Program-made: the position numbers and the translations under genes
Assembly (NCBI GenBank): GCA_028456385.1
Contig: JALNQF010000194.1
Location: 16,136 to 80,135, forward strand
Source of the DNA: Ophiosphaerella korrae
Taxonomy: Eukaryota > Ascomycota > Dothideomycetes > Pleosporales > Phaeosphaeriaceae
Direction: 5' to 3'
DNA: 64,000 bases
In this document: in pieces, positions 21,598 through 32,740 of the stretch
How positions within the stretch are numbered: position 1 is the first letter of the stretch
How the letters are laid out: every line of letters starts with the position of its first letter
The notes under the pieces: model-generated
The model's input: the letters and a program-made list of their open reading frames with translations, nothing else
Databases searched by the model: none
What the model was told of the DNA's origin: nothing

Positions 21598-22680
21598 ATG
21601 AACTTCGGAAGCAGAACGGCAGTAACGGATGATGAGCTGATACTTCGGATCTCTCACCGGGACCGGCACACTCTTATGAGCGAATCTATGATCAACATAC
21701 CCGCGCGACTGGCCAACCTCAATCCAGTTCACCTTCGCAACTACTCGCCATCGAATCTTGGGAATCTCAATGTCCTTCCAATAGAACTCCTTCACATCAT
21801 CCTCCACCAGCTGGATTTTCTTTCGCTCGTCCGTCTAGCACGGGTCTCTCATCATGGCCGCGAGATGGTTCATTCACTCCCAGCGTTCCGAGATCTAATG
21901 ACCTACGCCTATCCTGCCCTGGTAGCTTTTGGTATGACAGAACTGCTTCATTGGCATTCCTGTAGTACTCTCCGTTCGGCTCTTTCATCAGAATCATGCA
22001 TCTCTTGTGGACTTTACGGGCCCTTTCTCTTCCTTCCAACCTGCGAGAGATGTTGCTATTGGTGTCTCAGCGAAAACCAGTCCCTTTGGCTTATCCCCGT
22101 TTCCAAGGCAAAGACGATATTTAGACTAAGTGCAAAAGACCTGAAAGGAGTCCCAACATTGCATACAGTCCCTGGAGTCTATTTTGTACGCCGGATCAAC
22201 AAGCGTCAGAAACGGGTCCGGCTCCTCAGTGTCAAAATTGTCAAAAGAATCGCCATATCCATTCATGGCACCGAGGCGGCTGTGGAGCAATTACGGTGCA
22301 AAATGCCGTGTTCGAGAAAAGACGAACTCTTGGGTCGCTGGATGAGGAAAGCCTGCCTTGAGCCGCTGATCGAGAACCCTTCAAAGCAACCATCACGGGC
22401 AAACAGACCAGACGACATGTTTTGTGGGATGGGCTCAATTCGTTTCCCGGTATTACGACCAGGGAATGTTGTTGAAGAAGGATATTGGTGTGGTGGATGT
22501 CAACAGATCCTCGAGCGGCACGCAAGCATTCCAGGGCTTCTGCGCAGCGTGGAGCACCTCATTCCGGAAGGAGTTAATCCTTCACGGGTATTGGATGGCA
22601 TGGCACGAGAAGCAAGATCACGAGCGCAATTTCTTGAGCACATCAAAACTTGTGCAGGCGTGGAACGACTTGTGATATAG
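21598..22680 (+). CDS. F-box protein
   Basis: Intact intronless gene of 360 aa. An F-box lies at about residues 57-100 (Leu-Pro-Ile-Glu-Leu-Leu-His-Ile-Ile-Leu, then Leu-Val-Arg-Leu-Ala-Arg-Val-Ser). It is followed by a Cys cluster (Cys134, 137, 149, 152, 153, 156) typical of a large fungal F-box family, and a second possible metal site formed by Cys298, Cys301, His348 and Cys352. F-box proteins recruit substrates to SCF ubiquitin ligases through Skp1; the substrate is unknown. The start is the first ATG of the frame, preceded by a CACCGCC context. No lesion was seen, unlike most of its neighbours. Confidence 0.85.
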   Translation: MNFGSRTAVTDDELILRISHRDRHTLMSESMINIPARLANLNPVHLRNYSPSNLGNLNVLPIELLHIILHQLDFLSLVRLARVSHHGREMVHSLPAFRDLMTYAYPALVAFGMTELLHWHSCSTLRSALSSESCISCGLYGPFLFLPTCERCCYWCLSENQSLWLIPVSKAKTIFRLSAKDLKGVPTLHTVPGVYFVRRINKRQKRVRLLSVKIVKRIAISIHGTEAAVEQLRCKMPCSRKDELLGRWMRKACLEPLIENPSKQPSRANRPDDMFCGMGSIRFPVLRPGNVVEEGYWCGGCQQILERHASIPGLLRSVEHLIPEGVNPSRVLDGMAREARSRAQFLEHIKTCAGVERLVI

Positions 22681-22911
22681 AAATGGAGTCTAAAGTCATT
22701 TAACAACGTCAACGTTGATATTATTCGGACTCAAGACTACCAGATTCTACCTGTGACCTGACTCCACCAACCTGACCAGTTTGCTAACCTTTCTACACCC
22801 ATCGCCCCAAACGCACTTGTTCCATCCCGCTCTATCCACTCTTGTCTCATTCTTCCATTCGTGCACGGAATCGTCCGTCAAGCCCCAAGCTCTCGTGTTG
22901 GCTTCAAGACA

Positions 22912-23130
22912 CTAGGGGTTCGGATGGCGTTGAGTATATTTCGTCGTTGCCTTGCTTTCTTTAGGCAGATGAGAAGGACAGTAGTTTCGAGACTCGTCGT
23001 TGATTACGTTCGTAGCGTCGCATTGTAGATTGGTTTGCGCGTTGTATTTTTCGTCGCACTGAACGAACTCGCCCTTCTTTCGGCATCCGCACTGATAGAC
23101 AATCCAATGCTGGTCGCACATGCTTGACAA
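22912..23130 (-). CDS. small cysteine-rich cytoplasmic protein, 72 aa
   Basis: An intact single-exon gene with two possible starts three codons apart. Six Cys are spread as C, C-x-C, C, C, C, with His-Trp-Ile-Val-Tyr-Gln-Cys-Gly-Cys-Arg-Lys-Lys near the start. This layout recurs in small fungal proteins of unknown function and may bind a metal ion. There is no signal peptide, so it does not look like a secreted effector. Confidence 0.6.
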   Translation of the reverse strand: MSSMCDQHWIVYQCGCRKKGEFVQCDEKYNAQTNLQCDATNVINDESRNYCPSHLPKESKATTKYTQRHPNP

Positions 23131-23830
23131 TGATTTAGTTTAGAATAATGAGAGACCCGTCTCGGGAGAGGTGTTATAGTATAAGAGAAAAGCTTCAAGG
23201 ACTTGAGCGAAATCTGATTTTTGCGATGATTCAAGGTTGTATGGTGCGAGTGGGTTTGACAAGGGATATGGTCGATTCCCAAAATGCCATAGTTAGAGGA
23301 ATTTATAGGCATTTCATTCACTACCTGTGCCGCACTGTAAGCTAAAGTCGCAGATGCTGAAGTCGCAGAGCAGGCAAGGTTCAGAGCCGAGCTTAGAGTT
23401 AGGCGCCAACAATTCCCATTTGGGACAGCCGACACGCCGACCATGAGACCGGATGGCCAGTAACCCCAGCCATTCTTCAAGATCTGAATCGCTTTGGAGT
23501 TATTTTTAGCAGCGTCGTTCATGCGTTCGAGTACATTAGCACATGACTGGAGATACCTGGCGGTGCAGTTCATGGCTTGACCGCCCAGATGAATTTGAAA
23601 TCAGCCGCGCTTGAGCTAGGAATTTGATTGGTCATGGAGTGCCAAGCTCCTGACTGCGCCTCGATGAAAAAGACGACAAATCTGTGCAGACGCCAACGCC
23701 ATCTGAATCTTCCTTTACTCTTCCTGCCCAGCCAGGTTGGCCGCCGCTAGTTAGTTGTTGTTCTCAATTACTACAGTCGCCCCACCTTCAGACATCAAAA
23801 TTCCATTACTTCCGTGGAACCATAACCTTC
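23131..23830. other. no further supported gene
   Basis: A longer minus-strand frame (23,004-23,573) overlaps the small Cys-rich gene and has the composition of a by-product frame, so it is not called. The promoters of the flanking divergent genes lie here. Confidence 0.35.
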
Positions 23831-24634
23831 ATGGCAGATTTAACGGTCGCCAAATCCAAAATTTCGGTGTTGAATCAAGAAATCGACGATGAGAAAGGAT
23901 TTTATCGTATTCGCGCGGGACACAGAGTTCACTATCTTACTATTTTTGCCGGTGTGTTCGACGATAACATCATGTGTCGACCATTTCTACTGGTTCCTAG
24001 CCTTCCAGACTTCCCTGATCGCGACTGGACAACCATGGAAATCCGTCCGGGAAAGGACGGGCTAGCAGAAACAACAATCTCCTCGGAGCCATTACCGACG
24101 ATCCAAGACGACATTATCTGGCATGTCAACAAAGTCGAAATACTAGAACTCAAAGCGGCAAAACGATACATAAAGCCAAGAATTTCGGAAGTCACGTACC
24201 GTAACACCCCCGCCATCGCAAAAATTGCTCGCTTTTCTTGGGAAATCCAATACGTCGAGAATGAAACGTTTGCCTATTCAGTGCTTCAAAAACACGCGCC
24301 TGAAGTCATTCCCAGATTCCTCGGTCACTTGACAGAGGGCGGCAGAGTCATGGGATTGTTGCTGGAGAAAGTTGAGGGAGGCTATGCATCAATGGAGAAC
24401 ATTTCTCAGTGTGAAAAAGCAGTGCAGGCAATCCATCAGGCCGGCTTGATTCATGGAGATGTCAATCGGTACAATTTCATGGTGGATACTAAGATGGCAG
24501 TAGTAAAGGTCATTGATTATGAACATGTGGAAGCCTTGGAAGACGAATTGGCCAGGAAGGAATTGAATTGCTTGGTGGATGAACTGCAGGAAGACTCTGG
24601 TCGCGGTGGGCCTCCTAGGATAATTGCGAATTGA
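23831..24634 (+). CDS. protein kinase-fold / aminoglycoside phosphotransferase-like protein
   Basis: Intact intronless gene of 267 aa; I use the ATG at 23,831 rather than the longer frame from 23,684, whose extra residues look like 5' leader. Residues 120-150 carry a candidate ATP-binding Lys (Lys131) and helix-C Glu. The catalytic loop His-Gly-Asp-Val-Asn-Arg-Tyr-Asn is at 208-215 and the metal-binding Asp at 229 (Val-Ile-Asp-Tyr-Glu). His-Gly-Asp rather than His-Arg-Asp is characteristic of phosphotransferase and RIO-like kinases. A large fungal family of this type is known, with unclear substrates. The C-terminus ends soon after the catalytic core, so the domain is short but seems complete. 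Confidence 0.78.
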   Translation: MADLTVAKSKISVLNQEIDDEKGFYRIRAGHRVHYLTIFAGVFDDNIMCRPFLLVPSLPDFPDRDWTTMEIRPGKDGLAETTISSEPLPTIQDDIIWHVNKVEILELKAAKRYIKPRISEVTYRNTPAIAKIARFSWEIQYVENETFAYSVLQKHAPEVIPRFLGHLTEGGRVMGLLLEKVEGGYASMENISQCEKAVQAIHQAGLIHGDVNRYNFMVDTKMAVVKVIDYEHVEALEDELARKELNCLVDELQEDSGRGGPPRIIAN

Positions 24635-25044
24635 TAACCTGCCATGGCAAATGTGCATACCAGGCTCTTTGGCAAGGTCAGCTTTTTCTTTGGGAGTTTA
24701 TGGCGTATACGCCGGCGCAGGGGATCATTGGGCGTGATCCGGGGGGGGAAGGAAGACTCGTGCTAAACAGGCACTTTTAGATGCTGGATGCCATAATCAC
24801 TGATGTACTAGGCAGGTAGGCTTGTACGTGGATGCCCGATAATTGATTTGAGTTTGCAAGAGCAGCATCGTTGTCTCTCCGTGCTCCTGGTGAGAACTTT
24901 GAGACGAGTTCAAGTTTTGACTCTCTCTTTTTTTTCCCTGCGTCCATAAAAAAAGGATCAAGGGAAGCTACGATAATGTTCCAATAATGACTGATCTTTT
25001 GGTTAATATATTCGGTAATCAACATCAAAGAGAGATTAATGCCG
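24635..25044. other. no supported gene
   Basis: Short intergenic stretch between the kinase-fold gene and the minisatellite. Nothing was recognised. Confidence 0.35.
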
Positions 25045-25248
25045 TTGAGAGAGGAGTTTCAAGGAGAGAGGAGCTCCAGGGAGAGAAGAGCTTCGAGGAA
25101 AGAGGAGCTCCAAGGAAAGAAGAGCTCCAAGGAAAGAGGAGCTCCAAGGAGAGAAGCGCTCCAAGGAGAGAAGCGCTCCAAGGAGAGAAGCGCTCCAAGG
25201 AGAGAAGCGCTCCATGGAGAGAAGGGCTACACGGAGAGAAGAGTTCCA
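25045..25248. repeat. 17-bp minisatellite, 12 units
   Basis: Twelve 17-bp units in direct tandem. Units 7-10 are identical (AGGAGAGAAGCGCTCCA); the others differ by a few transitions. Because 17 is not a multiple of three and the unit lacks stops, frames on both strands are open and give 17-residue-periodic peptides; these are not genes. A further degenerate unit may lie at 25,265-25,282. Confidence 0.93.
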
Positions 25249-25413
25249 TGAAACTCCGAGGCCCCCGGAGAGAGGAGCTTCGGAGAGTTGAGTCTTAGGA
25301 GGTCTGGTGTCGCGCGCGAGAGCGTTCGATGTGGTCCCAGTTTTGGATCCGCCAAATGCCAAGAATACCCCTTGTCTGCCGTAGCCGTTCTAACCAAGCA
25401 TGAGCAAGGAATT

Positions 25414-25427
25414 GGGGGGGGGGGGGG
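25414..25427. repeat. 14-base G run
   Basis: An uninterrupted run of 14 G on the plus strand, able to form G-quadruplex structures and prone to length errors in sequencing. Confidence 0.9.
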
Positions 25428-25716
25428 CAAAATCAGGACCGGAATCAGAACAAGGAACCAAAAGGGGGTCGAGCTTGAGCAGCCTGAGGCATCCTGACTT
25501 TGGTCATGAGTAGCCTGAGGCACCGTGATTTTGATCATGAACAAGCCCGAGCAAGCCCGAGCAAGCATGATTCGGGGTGAGCGTGAATGAGCCGAGGTTG
25601 AGCCGAGTAAGATTTGGCTGATGTAATGGCCTAAAAACGAGTAACCTGGTTGGGCGTATGCCAAGGGTAGATTTGACATTCTTGCGCAGCGATTTTTCAC
25701 CCCCAGCCGCCCTCAA

Positions 25717-25784
25717 CGTTTGGCCGCTCCTTGGGTTTGGCCGCTCCTTGGGTTTGTTCGCTTCTTGGGTTTGTCTCTTCCCTG
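25717..25784. repeat. 17-bp tandem repeat, 4 units
   Basis: Four 17-bp units, the first two almost identical (GTTTGGCCGCTCCTTG core), the last two diverged. The unit length equals that of the minisatellite at 25,045, and the CGCTCCTTGG core resembles that unit read on the opposite strand. Confidence 0.8.
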
Positions 25785-26346
25785 GTCTCGTCTTAAGTCA
25801 TAGATAAATTACCGTAGAATATATTGGTGTGGATTGAATATAGGCCAGTGATCCGATTTAGAGACAGTAGTCACACTTCAAACGCTTTCCAAGGAGCCGT
25901 AATCTCCTAGAAGTCATTCTCTCCTAGGAGCCAGACTCCCTTAAGGGCCCATGGGGGGGCATAGTTCTTAGACTGTCACACTCTATTGGCCTATTTTAGA
26001 CAGAGACTAGAGAAAATCCACTCTAAAGCTCTCATCCATCCTTTTCCTACTACTAATTTTTATAACCAATTCTTTAAGAGTTGAAATCAGAACAACGATT
26101 AGAGAATAAATGTGGAATTTCCTAATGTTCAAGCATCTGTAAGCTATGTATCGCAGGGTGTTACGTGAACGGAGCACGATGAGATACCGACAGAAATGAA
26201 GAAGATGATTTGTATTCTATTCCTATGAGGACATTGTTGATTTATCCAGCTCTCGCTGTTGAGGAAGTTATTTACATGATGCTAGTTTGCCAACCCCCCC
26301 TATCGTGGCCCCCGCAACAGTAAGACCCAGAGCCTCAAGATTCTGA
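25785..26346. other. no supported gene
   Basis: Intergenic. Contains CCTAGGAG-type direct repeats near 25,900-25,930 but no coding sequence that I can support. Confidence 0.35.
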
Positions 26347-26795
26347 TGACCGAACCACAGGGATGTGCGTCCAATACAAATCGTAGAAATAAGTGGGTTC
26401 AAATATTGGAGGAGGGGTCATACATGATCTGAAAAAGAAGCTAAACAGTAAAAATTACAGGTCGCGTAAGCGGTTGAACAAAGTCGATGTTGTCGCAAGT
26501 GTATGGTGAGTTTGCACTATACAGGCTCACCACCGCCGACAATGCCCTACGAAAAGGGTGGCATATGCCGCCGAAAATGGCGGCAGCGTGTACATAGCTT
26601 TTCAATACAAACGTATTAATATTTCTATACTTATTCAACTGGAATTAGGTACCCCGTATGTAGTGGCTGAGCGACCCCTGAGCCAACATAAGCCAGTGTA
26701 ATTCTGCCTGATTTCCTCCCTGAGCAGCATGGGGTCTGAAAATAGGCCCTAATCAGCTCGTAGTGATGTGAGGCGTGAAGGATTGACTGGTCCTA
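26347..26795. repeat. dispersed repeat, fullest copy (about 450 bp)
   Basis: The left part (26,347-26,515) matches 31,836-32,001. The right part (26,515-26,795) matches 18,591-18,867, with a tail match at 21,249-21,310. So this is the only copy in the window carrying both halves. No reading frame, transposase motif or clear terminal inverted repeat was seen. It may be a solo LTR or a non-autonomous element. Confidence 0.82.
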
Positions 26796-28573
26796 ATTTC
26801 GGCCTACTATCTTCTGTGGATTACCTATGTGTTGCTTTTCGTATGCATCCCTAAAAATTAGCCTACATTTCCGGTACTGAGCTGAGTCACAGCTTAAGCA
26901 GAGAGTATAATTTTCCGTATCCTGACCGCCGAACCCTTCACTTTGGCCGTGGTTTACACACGATGAAACCAGGTTGGATTGGCCTGGAATTAAGAATGTG
27001 TTGGATTAGGGTATAAACATGCAGGTATAGATTCTAAAGCATTAAACTCCTGAGACAGGAGCTAATATTTGGTGCACCCGAAGAGGACTCGAGCCGCTAG
27101 AGAGGCGTAGTAATACGGCATGCTACGCTTGTTAGTTGGTAAGAGCGGGGACGTGACGTAACCTCTCTGTTAATAGAGTGCTAGCAGTAAGCAGAATGAT
27201 TATGTTTGACTCCTAAACACAGCGCTGCCAAGACCTTGTAAGTGACTTAGGATTCATATAGGAGTAAGGCAACTCTATGCGTAGATGTTATACGGAGATA
27301 ATTGGAGTGTATCAGGCATGACTACTGGGAAGAGCTAGGATCGAATGGTGACGAGTTAGCTGAAGCCACCAATGAGCCGTGGTGAAAGGAATTCTTATAC
27401 TACATGGTCACCAGTGGCGGTTGCGAGACTCCATGCATGGTGTATCCTTGTTGGGATAGCGTTGGGAAGCTGAGAACGAATGGAATGGGAGTTGCGATGA
27501 AAAGATTTCTACTGCTAATAATGCTACTAGCTGTAGATCCTGGCGGGTTGTGTTTGCAGAAATTGCAATTTGGCTGGTATTTGCGGGTGGATATGGACGA
27601 GGTGTGATCGGTCGGATGGCAAGTTGTTTCATTGGTCTGCGCAGTATTTGGGTTTGAGGCAGCGGGGCGAAGGAGTGCTTCACCAGGATGGAACTGCTTT
27701 CTCTTTTACAGATGAGGCCGAAGGGATTGCATATGGGATTTCGGGTGCTCTACGGGAGTTAGACTAGATCCTTGGTTGAGAATCGATACGATGGTTATCA
27801 TAATTGCGGTCGCTATCGGAGACCGACTCCTTCGACTTAGAGGCGAGGAGCTCCAGGGGTGCCGAACCAACTCACCCAGCCATCCAGCGCTCGATATTCG
27901 ACCCTTAGAGACTTGACGCTCGACTTTCGTGTGAAGAGCGCTTTTGTATACAATCTCCTGTTGCTGAGTCTCAGCCGTGCCCCCGACAGAGTCCCTTAAG
28001 TGGAGCGACGTTGCCAAAATAGTGAAGCGGTTCGGTGTTTATACGTGTTCGATGACAATGGTAAAGTATGTCAGCTTGATTGAGGCGATGCAAGTAACGG
28101 TAAATGCTCGGCCCTACCTCAGTTTGCTTCTGCTCCCCATCCGGCGGATGAGCTTCTCTATAAGTACTTAGCTCGATCACCGCAGCCTATTCTCTGTAAT
28201 AGTTCAGACACCGACTTATTTACCACTGTACCGGCACATTGCACTATACTATCCATGACCCAAAGCCTGCTTAGGGTTCTTTACGGATAGGTACCCAAGC
28301 TTGAGCATTGAAAATCCAACGCGAAGGACTCTTTTTCAGGCTCCAGAACGACTGTAGTGCTTGTAGGAGTAGATCATAATGCGAACCCTTGTTAGTATTA
28401 TCTAAAGTACACGCGGTCTCGCTTATTATAGATTAAAGAGCGGATTTCGTTTACGAATTTATGCCCAAACCGATGATTTCCATCTCGGCAGGCACTCTAC
28501 GGTCATCACTAAATAGCGAATTCTTGCCACATTGCTCAATTTAGGAAAGCCCCACCCAAAAACGTTAAGAGAT
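26796..28573. other. no supported gene
   Basis: About 1.8 kb without a gene I can defend. Two short plus-strand frames at 27,404-27,767 end in a coding-like stretch (about 45 residues) that might be the 3' end of a decayed gene, but no start, splice site or family was recognised. Confidence 0.3.
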
Positions 28574-31417
28574 CTAAGCAAGGAAAACGGGCTTCCAAAC
28601 TCTACGTCTCAATCGTATCCAGTCTGATTCCTTTACATTAGCAATACCATGCCGGTATGCAATTCCATCAGCCCAAGAAACCAGTAGAACATTAACATAA
28701 CCCGAATTTGTACCAATGACAACCAATGAGCCATCTGTGGAAGACAGAGATTCCACGCCGATAGGGACTTGACCCCAAGTTGACATCATTTTCACCTCTT
28801 CCTGACAGATTTTCACCTCTTCCTGACAGATTTCAGCCTTCACCTTGGATTTTTCATGATGTGATATCCACTTTACATCAGTATCTTGCCAACGTATAAT
28901 TACTTCGGCGACCTCGGTCCAAAACGCAATAATACAATCCAGCGAGATGATATCTCGTATTCTATCGGGAACGTGCTCGTTGCGTATCACGGTATCTCCA
29001 GTAGCTTTCCAGCCCGAACGCAGCCAGAAAGGCTGCACCTTGCTTTCCGAATGTGATTTAATCTCAATTAGTTGAGTATGTTTGGATTTACTGCACGTGA
29101 AGAAAATGGGGCTAGACTGTCTTGAGATCGCCTTTTGGTCGAGGCCAATCCAGACTTTGCCAATCCACCCAAGCCAGGACCAACTTGGGAACGGACAGTG
29201 TGAAATGATATTTTGGGTTGGTCCAAGGGTATGCTTTGCGGTTCTCCGTTGATTCCGGCTTGATAATATGGCATCATCATCAGAATGACTTTCCCAGGTC
29301 AGAGCAGCAGAGAGCATTGCCGTTGGTAATCCCCAGAGGAACTTGAATCCGGAGCGCATCTCCAAGGCGGCGAGTACTCCAGAGATTGCATTCAAGCCAT
29401 CTTCTTGGTATGTGAGTTGGAGACCGGTATAGTGCGAGACAATTTGTCGATAAGTGTTCACAATATCGAAGGGATGTGACCTCCATAGTCTAGATAACTC
29501 AAGGTGACTCCAAAAAGTATCACTACCGAAGCCGGAGGTGAAAATCTGGGGAAACTCAGCAGGTAATTCGCCGAAACAGTCTTCCCGCCATATGGCTTGT
29601 TCGCATTCCCAATAGACGAGGTCTTTTGTAAATATCAAAACTCGCCTAGATAACAGTCGCTCTTGGAAAGTCCACGCTCGCATACTCCAGGGTGAACCTG
29701 TGGCGTAATCACAATCTCGACTACCAGCCGGGTCCATCATAGTGGCAACTCCGTAATCCCCAAGTTTAAAGGATGGGCCGAACTGGATAAATAGTTGTTC
29801 TGAACGCGTTATCGAATTTCTGATCCCAGGGAGTCCAGCTGCAGCATTTGAACCCGATGCCGCTACTATAGTAACGACTGCATGGCGGTAAATGTCGCCC
29901 ATCCTTGGAAGATGAATAGACTTGTCCTCCTCACAGTCTTGAAGAATGCACAAGCAATCAACCCAGAGATATCTTTCCCCAAGAGCTTGAGTGACTCTCA
30001 ATGCATCCTCGATGGTAGGCGGCAAAATCCCCTCAAGCGACCCTCGTGTCTCATGCTGAATGATATTTTCTGTTGTCGTGAGCACGGTATTTTTCCCACC
30101 CCAAACGTAACTCAGTGCGACCCAATTTTCGGTCCCGGAACCATTAACGATACATCTCTTATCTACGTCTATAAGCCGGATCCGAGGCTTTGGCGTAACG
30201 ATGTTATGTGTAGAGCACAAATGTCCGTGGTTGTTGAGACAGTAGTCTTTCCAGGTTCGAACCAAACGTTCATCAATCAAATCCGCTCTGAATCGCCCGC
30301 CGTATGGCAGCGATTCTCCGATATCGCGAGAAAATAGGATTCCTGAGTCACATTGATCATTAACTGTTGCAGGCTCTGAGTTGCAGCTCTGAAATCGGAT
30401 AGTGCTGAAAAATTTCCCACTACTCTTCGTTCCTCGATTGTGTTTCCGAATCTCAACAATAAGTCGGTTGAGAGTCGCTCTTTGCAGATTGAATTGGTCT
30501 GATCTTTCTTCCAAAGAGGAAACTCTGTATACGTATTGTATGTCATAGAGTTTCTTCATTAGAAATCCTCGGAAATCGAAATCCTCGGGTTTACCGGTAA
30601 CACTTTCGGCTTCGAAATACTTTACTCCGGAATCAGTAGTCTTCAGATCCATGAACTCATCCAATGAGGATTGAATTAACTCCAGACTTCTGTGCACAAG
30701 AATTGCACACAATCGACATGGCTGGCTTGTGGCGGTCTGCAAAACCTCTGGGAAACGGCGAGACAAAAGCAAGCTCCCTAGCTCTGTCGAGTATACTACC
30801 CCTGTGGCACATTCGCTTTGCTTGTAATACTGCAATCCAAGTTTGTCAAGCGGTAAAGAAGAACATGTACGACAGAGGTCAGACCGATTTTTCGACAACA
30901 TTGAGGATTCTACATCACTCTGTTGCGGTTCTAATGTTCCTTCTAAAACATCCTCGTCGTATTTTAGGCTATCTTCAAGGATCTGGGGTTTTTCTTCCGG
31001 ACCACTCTTCTGAGACTCAGTTGGGACATCGCCATTCCTGCTTTTTTCTTTCGGCGAACCAACATGGATCCAAGTGTCGTCATCATTAAATTTTAAGATT
31101 GCTGGGCGTGAGCCATATGGCAGCACTTGTGTTTTGCCATCAGGAACTAATGAAAGTCAGAGTCGTTTCATTCTCTCAATACATGAGGGGTTCAACGTCT
31201 TACAAGCTAGTTTCGAGATTCCGTCCATCTGATTCAAAATGAAATTTGTCAACCTGTGAACACAGGCAGGCATCTTGTCTAGTGGCACAAAACTAAGACC
31301 TGGATTTGATGGGTGGTTGGCCCACTCGGCTCCTATAATCCAAGAAGCGACTTCTGCTTGCAGAGTTGATAGCTCATCTTGATTATCAAGCTCGAGCACA
31401 AGAAAATGCGGAGGCAT
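28574..31417 (-). CDS. HET-domain (heterokaryon incompatibility) protein
   Basis: Two exons: 31,417-31,204, a 57-nt intron (31,203-31,147, GTAAGA donor, CTGAC branch-like site, ATTAG acceptor), and 31,146-28,574, giving 928 aa. The intron removes an in-frame TGA that would otherwise split the gene. A Cys/His segment (Trp-x6-His-x2-Leu-Cys) at about 369-382 precedes the HET domain at about 412-560: Trp-Val-Ala-Leu-Ser-Tyr-Val-Trp-Gly, then Tyr-Leu-Trp-Val-Asp-Cys-Leu-Cys-Ile-Leu-Gln-Asp, then Ile-Tyr-Arg-His-Ala. A Trp-Thr-Phe-Gln-Glu-Arg motif follows. HET domains are cell-death effectors in non-self recognition, related in fold to TIR domains. An in-frame 21-nt duplication lies near the C-terminus. 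No lesion was seen, so this is probably functional. It is the last intact gene before the AT-rich block. Confidence 0.92.
28791..28832 (-). repeat. in-frame 21-nt tandem duplication inside the HET gene
   Basis: Two exact 21-bp copies (28,791-28,811 and 28,812-28,832) add seven residues (Glu-Val-Lys-Ile-Cys-Gln-Glu register) to a charged C-terminal helix without changing frame. Confidence 0.9.
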
Positions 31418-31835
31418 TGCGATACCAGCAAAGAGCGGCTCGGAAGAGGATGTTTGGTGCGTTTATTAAATGTAAGCTTCTAACTTGGTTGAACGAGAAT
31501 AGTGAAGGTGCTTTGTGTCAAGTAGTAATTTAATAGACGAAACTCATGCTGGGCTCTATGTAGCTAGTTTTAGGCAGCAATCATGCAACCAAAGCTAAAG
31601 ATAGCCGTATCAGCCACAAAACAAGATAAGCTCTTACTATTGGACCACGTTGTTGCTGCATTTAGAATAAATATAGAGTTTGACCAGTCAAGTATAAGCC
31701 TGAGGTAAAAACAACACTAACATAGTGTGAGGATCCACGCGCCAAGTGGCGGAGTAACAGCTACTTATCGGAACGCCGGCCCCAACGAGGCTAGTCCAGC
31801 TCACACTTGACCGAGTCCCGTTACACTGAGCAGTC

Positions 31836-32001
31836 TGACCGCAGGGATGTGCGTCCACCAAAGTTTCTAAAAATAGGTAATCTTAAATATTGGAGGAAGG
31901 GATCATAAACGATCTGAAAAATAAGCTGAGCAGTGAAAATTAGAGGTCACGTAACCGGTTGAACAAAGTCGATGTTGTCGCAAGTATAGGTTGAGTTTGC
32001 A
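31836..32001. repeat. dispersed repeat, left part (copy 4)
   Basis: About 165 bp matching 26,347-26,515 in direct orientation, starting CAGGGATGTGCGTCCA and ending at GTTGAGTTTGCA-type sequence. The right half of the repeat is missing here. Confidence 0.82.
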
Positions 32002-32740
32002 AATCGAGACCATGCCCACGGCCTATGCATATACAATACGCACGACATGGTGTCTTCGTTTCGGTGCTACTTGCCCTCTCCTGGGTTATCTCAACTTGCA
32101 GACGAACGCCAGAGGCTTGGTGCATGTCAGAAGACGGGGTGGCTGCTTCACATACTGCACTTCCAGAAGGAAGTCCACATCTATATGAATCCCTCGAAGA
32201 TTGGATGATTCGCCGGATACAAATGCAAAGCAAGGGGTGGCTTGAAGCCCGTAGGGCGAGAGGCGGGAGGTTTCTTTGTAGCAGCTCGGTTTGCAATAAT
32301 GCGAGCTCGAATCGATGTCCTGCGGTAGTCAATCGGTCTGCAAGCCCCTTGATTAATCATAGCACTGCTTCTATCTCACTACGTCCCTAGGACTAAAGCT
32401 AGTAGCGCCCACCGTGTGTCCAGCATGCATGTAGGCCGCGAATACTTTTAGGATTATGCTTTTGCGACTTGACTCCTTCGGGCCTTGAAGTATGCATATT
32501 AATAATAGAATATCTGCACATAGGAAATACCGTTGTTGCTTCTGTAGATACGCTTTACTGTGCTAGGATGTGTAGATTAAGGGAGCAGTACGGCATAGCG
32601 TATAAGACAAGGGACAAGAAGAGGCGTATAAAGTCTACTATCAAACCGAGTTTTTCGTCTTCTATCTTAAAGCTACTCCTTAATCTACAAATCCTAGGAA
32701 GTATTAGCCGCTCGTCACGCATCCTTTAACAACGTTAAGC
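32002..32740. other. transition zone, no supported gene
   Basis: Open frames of 65-130 codons overlap on both strands, without family resemblance. From about 32,500 the sequence grades into the AT-rich block. Confidence 0.35.

Noticed and set aside
23004..23573. 189-codon minus-strand frame
   Set aside because: It overlaps the small Cys-rich gene in another frame, and its composition is not family-like; it looks like a by-product.
25036..25362. Several repetitive open frames on both strands over the minisatellite
   Set aside because: The 17-bp unit contains no stop in most frames, so open frames arise automatically. No start context or domain.
27404..27767. Two overlapping plus-strand frames with a coding-like end
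   Set aside because: No start, splice pair or recognisable family; too little to call a gene.
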